NCBI RefSeq assembly: GCF_026239655.1
Contig: NZ_JAPIVO010000004.1
Location: 124,001-188,000, forward strand
Direction of reading: 5' to 3'
Source of the DNA: Pedobacter sp. MR2016-24
GTDB lineage: Bacteria; Bacteroidota; Bacteroidia; Sphingobacteriales; Sphingobacteriaceae
Length of the DNA stretch: 64,000 nt
A program made the translations under genes and the position numbers. This document shows, piece by piece, positions 16,036-24,686 of this stretch; positions within the stretch are counted from its first letter, which is position 1; every line of letters starts with the position of its first letter. A model generated the notes under the pieces. The model saw only the letters and a list, made by a program, of their open reading frames with translations. It searched no databases and was not told the DNA's origin.

Positions 16036-17694
16036 TTACTGACCTTTCAATGCCTGCAGCACGGCTGCAAATGCAGATTTCTTCGCATAGTTGCCATTGA
16101 ACAATAATGGTGCATCATTCTTGGCAAGACTTGTGGTAATCCAGCTGTCGGTATCGGCAACACCCCATATGGTAATTCCGCCGCGCTGTGCTTCAGGTAC
16201 ATACTTCAGATAAGCTTTAACAACATAATGATACATCGCTGCCTGCAAATTGAGTAAGGTAGGCGAGGTGGCCACACTACCAACTTTTTCTGAGGGATTT
16301 AAACGTACGTCGAGTTCTGAAATCCGCACTTTTAAACCCGTTGCAGCCAGTTTCTGAAACATGTTGTTGATCTGGTTGTAAGAAGTATTGATATTACAAT
16401 GCATTTGCGTACCAACACCTGTAATGCCTGTATTTGCCGACTTTAATTCTGTTGCTAAAGCAATAAAAGCATCCAGCTTCGCCACGCTTGACTCCAGATT
16501 ATATTCATTCATATACAAATCTGCACTCGCATCTGCAGCCCTTGCATAAGCAAAAGCTTTAGCCGCATATCCTCTTCCAAGGTAGTTTTGCCAAACAAAA
16601 ACAGATACTTTTGTCAGGTCCGTAGTAGGTGTATTGGTATTGTTGCGCAATTCTCCTGCATCACTGAAAGGCTCATTCAGCACATCCCAGGCCGTTATCT
16701 TTCCTGCATACCGGCTAACGACTGTCTGAATATGTTTTTTCATTTCATGATCAACTATCGTTGTCAATGCATCACCAGAAGGCGGCGCAACAACAGCTGC
16801 ATCGGTAATACTCACATCATCCAGATACAGCGTATTTAAAGTCCCCCCAAGATCAAATGCCAGCTGTAGAGCTGTTACGCCAGCCGGAACAGCGTAATCA
16901 TAAGAGACCTTCGCATAATTCGTTGTCACGGGTTTACCGCCCTGGTAATTTACTGAACCTGCTGCAGCTCCTGAATAGGGTCTGATTTCAAACTGGATAT
17001 TCTGAGCAGCAGCGCCCTTGATATAATAGGAAATAGTATAGGTTTTACCCGCTACCACAGGAACCTGAGCTTTTGTGATCAGCTGGGTATTGTAATTCTG
17101 CCCTCCTGCAGGCACATTGACCTGTAATGCTTTGGCACCGGTGTTTGTATTGCTCGTGGTGCTCACAAATTGTCCGGCACCGTTCAATACCTGCCATCCA
17201 TCTGCAGGTTCGGCGGTAGTCGCAACTGTAGTCGTTTCAAATCCCGGATTCACGGCCAGGTTTGTGATTGCAGGACCATTTCCTGTATTACCAATCAGGC
17301 TGTTGTAATAGTTGGCTCTTTGCTGTGAGTGCCAGACCAGCGTATGGCCGAAAACCTTAATTCCGGCAGCATTAGCCAGCTCATAAAACCGGTCTGCAGT
17401 ACTGAAATCATAAGAGCCATCTGCTTTAACGACGGCATTGTTTTTTAGTTCGTTGCCAAAGGTAATCCAGCCGGCTTCGCGTTTTACGATCGACCAGTAA
17501 GTAGTGTTCCCGGAGGATAGGGGATATTCCACTGCCAGACCTACGGGGAAAGAAACTGTAGATTTCAGGGTGCCGGTACTATCGGTGAATTGTGCATCTA
17601 CAGTACTATCCGCACCATTGTATATGTTTTTTTTGCAAGAATACACTCCCATCGTTGTGATGAGTAACATACCTGATATGATTATTTTCTTCAT
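16036..17694 (-). CDS. GH10 endo-beta-1,4-xylanase lipoprotein with inserted carbohydrate-binding module
   Basis: A 552-residue surface-type lipoprotein (lipobox VYSC, Cys20). GH10 is split. Strands 1-3 include SIVKREAGWITFGNELKNNAV and FGHTLVWHSQQ. A beta-sandwich of about 160 residues (about 141-302, NPGFETT … YLDDVSITD) resembling CBM4/9/22 is inserted next. The barrel then resumes with acid/base Glu341 (WDVLNEPF) and nucleophile Glu460 (VRISELDVRL), then GITIWGVADTDSWI. This split architecture is known for Bacteroidota surface xylanases. It makes the first cut in xylan outside the cell. It is 21 bp downstream of susD, so it is probably in the susCD transcript. The lipoprotein starts KKNIYNG after Cys, which is compatible with surface display. 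Confidence 0.95.
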   Translation of the reverse strand: MKKIIISGMLLITTMGVYSCKKNIYNGADSTVDAQFTDSTGTLKSTVSFPVGLAVEYPLSSGNTTYWSIVKREAGWITFGNELKNNAVVKADGSYDFSTADRFYELANAAGIKVFGHTLVWHSQQRANYYNSLIGNTGNGPAITNLAVNPGFETTTVATTAEPADGWQVLNGAGQFVSTTSNTNTGAKALQVNVPAGGQNYNTQLITKAQVPVVAGKTYTISYYIKGAAAQNIQFEIRPYSGAAAGSVNYQGGKPVTTNYAKVSYDYAVPAGVTALQLAFDLGGTLNTLYLDDVSITDAAVVAPPSGDALTTIVDHEMKKHIQTVVSRYAGKITAWDVLNEPFSDAGELRNNTNTPTTDLTKVSVFVWQNYLGRGYAAKAFAYARAADASADLYMNEYNLESSVAKLDAFIALATELKSANTGITGVGTQMHCNINTSYNQINNMFQKLAATGLKVRISELDVRLNPSEKVGSVATSPTLLNLQAAMYHYVVKAYLKYVPEAQRGGITIWGVADTDSWITTSLAKNDAPLLFNGNYAKKSAFAAVLQALKGQ

Positions 17695-17715
17695 GTCTTT
17701 TGTTTTAATTGCTGG

Positions 17716-19524
17716 CTAGTAATAACCTGGATTCTGGTATTTATTTCTGTTCGGATCACCAGCGGGATCAACCACACTGTTAATCTGATCTTGTGGAATA
17801 GGGCGCAGCAGATGAAAATCTTTTATGTTCGGTGCCCCATCCGGATTATGCAGCCGAACTCTTTCCTGTAGTTTCTTACGCACGGCAAGATCGGGCCAGC
17901 GCAGGCTTTCGCCACAGAGCTCCCTGATTCTCTCATCAAGGATAAAGTCCAGGTTAATCTGGGCTAAATTAATAGTCATGACCGCTTTCCTTGCCGCAAG
18001 CTGACCGGCTGTTAAACCAGCACGGTATGCAGCACGTTCTCTCAGCACATTCATCAGTGGAACCGCATCTGCCGGATGACCATCCTGTAAAGCAGCTTCG
18101 GCCGCCATCAGGTATACTTCTGAAAGTTTGGCCACAATGAAAGGGCGACCAGAGACATCCTGGAAATTATTACGCACACTGTCATCATACTTTTTCAGGT
18201 TCGGGTAAAGCTGATTCGTTTTGTTTTGATTGGTATAATATTCTGAGGGACCGATAACTTTATATTTTTTTCCTGCCGCTTTCAGCTGACTGGCTCTTGC
18301 ATCAGTAGGGGCCAGGTAAATCGCTGTATCACCCAAAGCGAAGCCAACGCCGGCAAGTTTGGTCTTAAAGGTCTCCAGTTCTGCACCTGTACGTAAAGTA
18401 GCTACGCGCCATAATACCCTGAAAGTACAGTCAAAACGACTATCGTTTACCTTATCTGCAAATACGGTATTATAAACAAATGGTGTTGGTGCCAGCTGCC
18501 TCAAGGGACGACCATACTGCAGGGGTCTGTCGTCAATCAGGGAAACACCTCCTACAGTAGCCGCGTTCTGGTAATTCGCATTGAACAGATTATTGGCAAG
18601 GTTCACCTTGTTGGCAAAATCAGTTCCCGGACTTGGCGTTTCGTTGTTGGTGTTATTTAACGGCAGTCGCTCTACCGAATACAGAATCTCTTTATTGTAA
18701 TCATTGCCCTGTTTATGAACAAGACTATAGTCGGGCAGCAGATCTGTACCATATTTAACCTTGTTAGTGATCAATTCCATCGCTGTTTTATAAGCGTTAT
18801 TGAAATCAGTTGATTCTTTTACATCAGAATAACCACGATAGAGGTATACTTTGGCCAGCAAATGGAGAGCTGCAGCCTGGGAAAGCCTGAAAGCATTTGT
18901 CGGTCTCGCTACAGGAAGGTTCTGACTGGCAAAACTCAGGTCGTCAATCATTGCCTGGTAGTCTTTCTTCAGGATATCATTAAAGGGTAAGCGGTTAAAA
19001 CCATAATAAGCCACATCTGTAAATACCAGGTCGCCCGAACCCAGGTCAAGCGGCACGGCGCCAAACTGTTCAACGAGTAACAGGTAATAGTGTGCACGCA
19101 GATAACGCGCTTCCGCCATAATTACATTTCTTGCGGGATCACCCATACTCACATCGGGTGCAAATTTCAGTATGGCATTACAGAGGTTGATATTGGAATA
19201 ATTTCTGTTCCAGGGCGTAAGTATGGAGCCATTTGTAGGGGGAATCTGGTAAGTGCCAAGCTCCAGCGTCTGTCCGGAGTTACCCTGGTCACCAAAGGTA
19301 AATTCATCTGTGCCCATATTTGCCAGTAAAACTGCGCCGATCGGACCATAATCATACCGCATTCCAGCATAAACAGAATTGATGGCCGCCTGGAGTCCTT
19401 CCGCAGTCTTAAAATAATCTGTGGTGAAGGTAGTGTAGGGGTGCTCCTCTAAAGCTTTTTTACATCCTCCCAAAACGAGGAGTAGTGAGAGTATAATGAA
19501 TGGAGTAAAGTATCTTGTTTTCAT
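17716..19524 (-). CDS. susD: SusD/RagB-family surface glycan-binding lipoprotein
   Basis: A 602-residue lipoprotein with lipobox LVLGGC (Cys21) and the usual SusD layout: an N-terminal EEHPYTTFTTDYFKT segment, TPR-like helices (AEARYLRAHYYLLLVEQFGAVPL, LAKVYLYRGYSD), and a C-terminal half with the conserved AEVYLMAAEAAL-like stretch (VAKLSEVYLMAAEAALQDG) and LDFILDERIRELCGESLRWPDL. It caps the SusC pore and hands over oligosaccharides, here most likely (glucurono)xylo-oligosaccharides given the neighbours. It lies 107 bp after susC and before the GH10 gene on the same strand. Confidence 0.95.
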   Translation of the reverse strand: MKTRYFTPFIILSLLLVLGGCKKALEEHPYTTFTTDYFKTAEGLQAAINSVYAGMRYDYGPIGAVLLANMGTDEFTFGDQGNSGQTLELGTYQIPPTNGSILTPWNRNYSNINLCNAILKFAPDVSMGDPARNVIMAEARYLRAHYYLLLVEQFGAVPLDLGSGDLVFTDVAYYGFNRLPFNDILKKDYQAMIDDLSFASQNLPVARPTNAFRLSQAAALHLLAKVYLYRGYSDVKESTDFNNAYKTAMELITNKVKYGTDLLPDYSLVHKQGNDYNKEILYSVERLPLNNTNNETPSPGTDFANKVNLANNLFNANYQNAATVGGVSLIDDRPLQYGRPLRQLAPTPFVYNTVFADKVNDSRFDCTFRVLWRVATLRTGAELETFKTKLAGVGFALGDTAIYLAPTDARASQLKAAGKKYKVIGPSEYYTNQNKTNQLYPNLKKYDDSVRNNFQDVSGRPFIVAKLSEVYLMAAEAALQDGHPADAVPLMNVLRERAAYRAGLTAGQLAARKAVMTINLAQINLDFILDERIRELCGESLRWPDLAVRKKLQERVRLHNPDGAPNIKDFHLLRPIPQDQINSVVDPAGDPNRNKYQNPGYY

Positions 19525-19631
19525 TTGTTTAAATTTTGTTTTTTATGGTGATGAAGCTATCATAATCTCATCATTCGAATTGTGATTTTTAAAAGATCAG
19601 GAGGGTTCCATATCAAAAAAATGATGAACAA

Positions 19632-22600
19632 TTAGAAAGTAACATTTAAGCCTGCCAAAAATGACCTCGTTGCAGGTAAGGTCGCACCGATAGTCAGTGC
19701 CCTGTTAGAGATATTACCCGGGTCGGCCACCCCCTGGTTACCTGTGCCTGTCGCCTCAGGATCTAAACCCCCGGCTTTAACATAGGGTGAATACAGGATG
19801 AAGGGGTTTTGTGCGGCTATATAAACCTTTATTTTCTGTGCACCTAGTTTTTCAGTCAGCTTGCTGGTAAAAGAGTAGCCAAAATTGATACTTCTTACTT
19901 TGATGAAACTGGCGTCATAATACCCCAGCGTAGACCAGGCATCGCTCGTTAAGGGGGAGGCAATCAGACCTCCTGCTACATTTGGTGAAGGAAACGCATT
20001 GGTAGGATTAGTGGGTGTCCAGTAATCGACAGCGAGCTGGTTCCTTCTGCCATCATTAATGGTCAGATAACCGGCTAATGGCTGGTGAACCTGGCTGATC
20101 AGCGTGCCGCCGAAACGTGCATAAACCACAAAGGAGAAGTCGAACCCTTTATAACTAAAACGGTTGGTCATACCACCCTGAATTTTAGCCTGTGCATTCC
20201 CGATCACATATTTATCATCAACACTTATTTTACCGTCACCATTGTGGTCTTCCAGTTTCAGCTGTCCCGGTACAGAACCATAACTGGCAGCTTCTCCGGC
20301 CTCTTCTGTTTGCCAGATACCCAGCTTTTTATAATCAAATATCGCTGTGAGCGGCTGCCCTACAAATAACTGGGCGTTTGTAACCTGCGTCGTATTTCCG
20401 TTCAGGGCCACCAGTTTGTTCCTGTTAAAATAAAAGTTCAGGTCCGTTCCCCAGGAAAAGCCACCTGCAGTGGTGATGTTCTGACTTGATAGTGCTACCT
20501 CCAGGCCTTTGTTATTTACATTGCCAATATTTGTTAAGTAGGGCTCCGAAATTCCTGAAGTAGGGGGCAGGGGCACGCCATAAAGTAATTTATCGGTTTT
20601 AGCAGTGTACCAGTCAATGCTGCCGGATATCCGGTTATTCAGGATACCAAAATCCAGACCCAGATTGGTAGTCCTGGTATATTCCCAATCCAGTTTTGGA
20701 TCCACAATTTTAGTTACGTAATAACCAATCTGAGAAGAGGGACCGTAATTATAGCGTACGCCATTGGATGCTACTCCGCCCAGCGTACTGTATGCGGGTA
20801 CTGCCTGATTGGAAGTCACACCGAAACCGGCTCTTAATTTCAGGTTCGAAATCACTTTGAGTTCCTTCATGAATTCCTCATTCGTAATACTCCATCCTGC
20901 AGAAACAGCGGGATATTCTTTCCATTTATTTCCTTCCCCTAATCTTGAAGAACCATCACGGCGACCCGTCAGGGTCAGCATATACTTATCATTATAGATA
21001 TAATTTGCTCTCAGCATCATCGACATTAATGTGGCAGATGATTCACCGCCACCAAGTATGGCTACCGGGCCTACCGCAGATTGACCTAAATTATACCACT
21101 GTACAAAATCAGCAGTAATAGAATCTTTGCTTACAGTAGTATTGTGATACTGCTCGCGCTCAAATCCAAACAATGCGGTAACAGATACCCTGTGTTTCTT
21201 CGCAAAAGTTTTGTCGTATGTCAATATATTATCTAAGGAATACTTTGTTCCCGTACCGTTATTCACTGCTGCTGTATTTCCAAGCGCAGGTCTGAAATAA
21301 CTGTCCGTTCCCCTGAACTGGGCACCTTCTTCCTGATTGAAATCAAGCCCGACATTTAATCTGTATTTTAAGCCTTCTAAAATTTGTACTTCCCCATAGA
21401 TACTATTGAAAGTACGGAAGCGGCGTACCCTGTCTACCCATTGATTGTTGTTGGTCAGCAACATCAGCGGACTGTAAGTCGTGTTCAGGTCGTCAAGGTT
21501 ACCTGCCGGTTTTTTATTCACGCTGCCGTCAGGATTATAGGGCGAGCTGAGCGGACTAAGTGTTAAGAGCGGAAACACATTCAAACCAAATTGTGAACCG
21601 TTGGTGATGCTGTAATTCGTTAAGTTGTTAAAACCCGCTTTAACATATTTCCCGATCTTGAAATCACCGGTGGCTTTCATGGAAGCGCGGGTAAAATCCT
21701 GACCGGGCAAAGATGATGTTTGTTTAAAATAACCACCACCCACAGAGAATTGACTCTGCTCGCTACCACCAGAAATAGTCAGGTTATTGTCGGTCATATA
21801 CCCGTCTTTATACATCAGGTCCTGCCAGTCTGTATTTCTGCCTTCTGTAATCCCCTGTTTCTCATCTGCAAGATAATCCTGATTAAAAATGGAATAATCG
21901 CGCAGTGCTTTGTATTGATCAGCATCATATACATTATATTTCCGTGTAATTTTACTTACACCATAGTAAGAATTAAAGGCCACACGTGTATCACCGGCAA
22001 TTCCGCGTTTGGTTGTAATCAGCACCACACCATTTGCACCACGTGATCCGTAGATGGCAGTAGCAGATGCATCCTTTAATACATCAAGACTGGCAATATC
22101 ATCAGGATTGATATCATTCAGTGTACCCCCGTATGGAATGCCGTCCACCACAAATAAAGGATCATTAGATGCATTGATAGACCGTTCACCACGGATCCTG
22201 ATCTGTGCTCCGGCACCGGGCCGGGTACCTACAGACTGAACCTCAACACCCGCCATTCTGCCTTGTAAGGCCTGCTGGATGTTGGCTACAGGAACCTCCT
22301 TAATAGCCGAACCACTCAGGGAAACAACGGATCCGGTCACATCGCGCCGTTTTTGCGTGCCGTAACCTATTACCACTACTTCATTCAGGTTTTTGGAATC
22401 CTGATTCAGTGTGATATTGTATACCGTAACACCGGCTTTAATGTCTATCTCTTGTGAAGGATAGCCGATAAAGGATACAATCAGTGTCTTCTCATTCGCG
22501 GGAGCACTAATGCTAAAACTTCCATCGTCCGTTGTGACGGTAGATTTGCCGGATAGTTTCAGTTTAATACCAGCCCCGGGTAAGGGAAGGTTTTTCTCGT

Positions 22601-22715
22601 CCAGTACTTTCCCTTTCAGGAGGTTCTGTGCGAAAAGTAATGTAGGTGATATTGCCAGCAGGAGGATGAGCAACAATACACCTTTTGACAATTTTTTTTG
22701 TCCAGGTTTGTTCAT
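19632..22715 (-). CDS. susC: SusC/RagA-family TonB-dependent oligosaccharide transporter
   Basis: A 1027-residue outer-membrane transporter. After the signal peptide (ending LLFAQ) comes a carboxypeptidase-regulatory-like domain (LLKGKVLDEKNLPLPGAGI), then a TonB-box/plug region (NEVVVIGYGTQKRRDVTGSV, FVVDGIPYGG, DVLKDASATAIYGSRGANGV), then the 22-strand barrel to the end. The plug motif DASATAIYGSRGANGVVLITTK is the SusC hallmark. No N-terminal extension for an anti-sigma factor is present, which fits LacI rather than ECF control. The upstream region, shared with uxuA, contains the LacI-type operator at 22846. It pairs with the SusD protein directly downstream. Confidence 0.96.
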   Translation of the reverse strand: MNKPGQKKLSKGVLLLILLLAISPTLLFAQNLLKGKVLDEKNLPLPGAGIKLKLSGKSTVTTDDGSFSISAPANEKTLIVSFIGYPSQEIDIKAGVTVYNITLNQDSKNLNEVVVIGYGTQKRRDVTGSVVSLSGSAIKEVPVANIQQALQGRMAGVEVQSVGTRPGAGAQIRIRGERSINASNDPLFVVDGIPYGGTLNDINPDDIASLDVLKDASATAIYGSRGANGVVLITTKRGIAGDTRVAFNSYYGVSKITRKYNVYDADQYKALRDYSIFNQDYLADEKQGITEGRNTDWQDLMYKDGYMTDNNLTISGGSEQSQFSVGGGYFKQTSSLPGQDFTRASMKATGDFKIGKYVKAGFNNLTNYSITNGSQFGLNVFPLLTLSPLSSPYNPDGSVNKKPAGNLDDLNTTYSPLMLLTNNNQWVDRVRRFRTFNSIYGEVQILEGLKYRLNVGLDFNQEEGAQFRGTDSYFRPALGNTAAVNNGTGTKYSLDNILTYDKTFAKKHRVSVTALFGFEREQYHNTTVSKDSITADFVQWYNLGQSAVGPVAILGGGESSATLMSMMLRANYIYNDKYMLTLTGRRDGSSRLGEGNKWKEYPAVSAGWSITNEEFMKELKVISNLKLRAGFGVTSNQAVPAYSTLGGVASNGVRYNYGPSSQIGYYVTKIVDPKLDWEYTRTTNLGLDFGILNNRISGSIDWYTAKTDKLLYGVPLPPTSGISEPYLTNIGNVNNKGLEVALSSQNITTAGGFSWGTDLNFYFNRNKLVALNGNTTQVTNAQLFVGQPLTAIFDYKKLGIWQTEEAGEAASYGSVPGQLKLEDHNGDGKISVDDKYVIGNAQAKIQGGMTNRFSYKGFDFSFVVYARFGGTLISQVHQPLAGYLTINDGRRNQLAVDYWTPTNPTNAFPSPNVAGGLIASPLTSDAWSTLGYYDASFIKVRSINFGYSFTSKLTEKLGAQKIKVYIAAQNPFILYSPYVKAGGLDPEATGTGNQGVADPGNISNRALTIGATLPATRSFLAGLNVTF

Positions 22716-22845
22716 ATAGGTTTATTTATTTGCAGTTTAGGTACTGCAGTTAAAATTATCTCAAGTTGCTGCTGAATGATTAGTAGTATACGCAACACCC
22801 TTAAGGATATTTGGTTATGATAAATGTAGAAATTAAAATCCAATT

Positions 22846-22859
22846 TGCAACCGATTGCA
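22846..22859. promoter_or_regulatory. putative LacI-type operator in the susC-uxuA intergenic region
   Basis: TGCAACCGATTGCA is exactly the reverse complement of the 14-mer at 6319. It lies 131 bp from the susC start and 94 bp from the uxuA start, in a 237-bp divergent promoter region. The exact match over 14 bases between the two ends of the locus makes chance unlikely. Confidence 0.72.
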
Positions 22860-22921
22860 TTAAATTTTTTTAATGTTGTACTTTTTTGTAATATTGAATC
22901 GATAAAGACTGATAAATGAGC

Positions 22922-22935
22922 ATTAATCGATTGCA
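22922..22935. promoter_or_regulatory. degenerate second LacI-type operator or half-site
   Basis: ATTAATCGATTGCA keeps the right half (ATCGATTGCA) of the 14-bp operator but has lost most of the left half. It is 18 bp before the uxuA ATG and 76 bp from the full site, roughly seven helical turns, so looping or side-by-side binding is possible. Confidence 0.45.
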
Positions 22936-22952
22936 TTCTACTAAATAGATAT

Positions 22953-24128
22953 ATGATGAATATGATTCAGACAATGCGGTGGTACGGTACTGAGGATATC
23001 GTGAGTTTAGCTGACATTGCGCAGGCTGGATGCACAGGAGTGGTAACTGCCCTACATCAGATTCCTGTTGGAGAAATCTGGACAGTAGCCGAAATTCAAA
23101 AGAGGAAAAAGGACATTGAACAGGCTGGACTGATATGGAGCGTGGTAGAAAGCCTGCCTGTACATGAAGATATCAAAAAAAGGTCGGGCGACTATGCGCT
23201 TTATATTAATAATTATAAAATCAGTCTGGCAAATCTGGCCAGCTGCGGAATTAAGGTCGTTACTTATAATTTTATGCCTGTGGTCGACTGGATGCGGACG
23301 GATCTAAAATACCCGACAAAAACCGGTGCGCTCGCGCTTAGATTTGAAAAGGCTGCCTTTATTGCATTCGATTTGTTTCTGTTGAAAAGACCCAATGCCG
23401 CAGCAGATTATACAGCAGTGGAAATAGCAAAGGCAACCAGTCATTTTGCAAATCTGGTTGAAGAGGAAAAAGCGGAGCTGATGAATACCTGTTTACAAGG
23501 CTTGCCCGGCAGTAAAGACCGCTTCAGACCTGAGCAGGTATTAACCTTGCTGGATGGCTACAAAAACATCAGCTCAACTATTTTAAGGGAAAACCTGTGC
23601 TTGTTTTTGTCGGATATTACGCCAACCGCAGATCATTATGAAATGGAGTTAGCTATACACCCGGACGATCCGCCATACGCTATTTTAGGTTTGCCAAGGA
23701 TTATGAGTACTGAATATGATGCGCATTATATACTGGATAAAGTGCCGGCAAAGTCCAACGGTCTCTGTTTCTGCAGCGGTTCCTATGGGGCAAGAGCGGA
23801 TAATGATCTGCCCGGAATGATCAGGAGGCTCGGTTCAAGAATATACTTTTTACATCTGAGAAGTACTGAGAGAGACGAAGAAGGAAACTTTTTTGAAGCA
23901 AACCACCTGGAAGGTGATGCCGACATGTATGCACTGGTAAAAGCGTCAGTAGAATTAATGCACAGAGAAAACAGAAGGATTCCAATGCGGCCGGATCACG
24001 GACATTTGATGATGGATGATCTGGTTAAGAAGCCATATCCGGGATATTCAGCTATTGGCAGGTTGAAGGCACTCGCCGAAATTCGCGGTCTGGAAATGGG
24101 AATCAGTGGCAAATTGCGCTTGGGCTAA
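22953..24128 (+). CDS. uxuA: mannonate dehydratase
   Basis: A 391-residue protein close to the E. coli UxuA length. It opens [19 protein letters not shown] and continues [39 protein letters not shown], then [57 protein letters not shown] and RPDHGHLM, all typical of UxuA. It dehydrates D-mannonate to 2-keto-3-deoxygluconate in the cytoplasm, using a divalent metal held by His/Cys/Asp residues in these motifs. Internal Met codons at 22956 and 22962 are alternative starts. It is divergent from susC and shares the operator region, so glucuronate breakdown is probably induced together with xylan uptake. Glucuronate isomerase (UxaC) and KDG kinase/aldolase are not in the window. Confidence 0.96.
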   Translation: MMNMIQTMRWYGTEDIVSLADIAQAGCTGVVTALHQIPVGEIWTVAEIQKRKKDIEQAGLIWSVVESLPVHEDIKKRSGDYALYINNYKISLANLASCGIKVVTYNFMPVVDWMRTDLKYPTKTGALALRFEKAAFIAFDLFLLKRPNAAADYTAVEIAKATSHFANLVEEEKAELMNTCLQGLPGSKDRFRPEQVLTLLDGYKNISSTILRENLCLFLSDITPTADHYEMELAIHPDDPPYAILGLPRIMSTEYDAHYILDKVPAKSNGLCFCSGSYGARADNDLPGMIRRLGSRIYFLHLRSTERDEEGNFFEANHLEGDADMYALVKASVELMHRENRRIPMRPDHGHLMMDDLVKKPYPGYSAIGRLKALAEIRGLEMGISGKLRLG

Positions 24129-24186
24129 AGTAGTTGATCCGGGGGAAACCATACAAATAAATTTTTTGAAACAATTTACCTTCTTT

Positions 24187-24220
24187 TTTGACAAATAATT
24201 ATGTTAACTTATTAACTTTG
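24187..24220 (+). promoter_or_regulatory. putative Bacteroidota-type promoter for the RRM gene
   Basis: TTTG at 24187-24190 and TAACTTTG at 24213-24220 match the Bacteroidota -33 (TTTG) and -7 (TAnnTTTG) elements with a 22-base spacer. This predicts a transcript start near 24226 and a leader of about 65 bases before the ATG at 24292. Confidence 0.45.
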
Positions 24221-24291
24221 AAGACCCGAATAAAAGCTTATTATTAGCATCATTCAGCGTATAAAAACAAAAAATAGTAACCTTTATTGAT

Positions 24292-24678
24292 ATGAACGCG
24301 CCAAAAACTAATCCCGCTCCAGCATTAGTAAAAATATTTGTCGGGGGCTTTCCTCTTGACATGACAGAACTTGAATTGGTTCAGCTGGTGAGTTTACATG
24401 GTAACGTCAGTACAATAAAAATTGTCAGGGATAAAAAAACCGGTATATGTAAAGGTTATGCTTTCCTAGAAATGAAAAATAGGGAAGAAGCAAAAAAAGT
24501 GGTGTCGGCTTTGAATGGCGAACCCCTGGGAGACCGCACCTTGTCGGTAAAGATCAATATAGATAATGCAGCAACTGCCGCGGCTAAAAAGCCAGGGCAG
24601 AGACCAGCGTCCAAACCAACTTATGTAAAGGTAAGTAGTCCTTCCGATGGATTGAGAGATAAACGGCAGAGAAAATAG
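24292..24678 (+). CDS. RRM-domain RNA-binding protein
   Basis: A 128-residue protein with one RNA recognition motif at about residues 10-85. RNP2 is KIFVGGFP and RNP1 is KGYAFLEM, where the usual aromatic pair appears as Tyr and Phe. A Lys/Pro-rich basic tail (KKPGQRPASKPTYVKV … DKRQRK) follows and may add RNA affinity. Single-RRM proteins of this type occur in cyanobacteria and Bacteroidota and are often linked to stress or cold responses; the RNA targets here are unknown. It is monocistronic, convergent with the MFS gene 8 bp away, with a good promoter upstream. Confidence 0.92.
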   Translation: MNAPKTNPAPALVKIFVGGFPLDMTELELVQLVSLHGNVSTIKIVRDKKTGICKGYAFLEMKNREEAKKVVSALNGEPLGDRTLSVKINIDNAATAAAKKPGQRPASKPTYVKVSSPSDGLRDKRQRK

Positions 24679-24686
24679 GGCTGAAG

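Noticed and set aside
20085..22719. Several plus-strand open frames inside susC
   Set aside because: All lie antisense to a strongly supported SusC sequence and show no motifs of their own.
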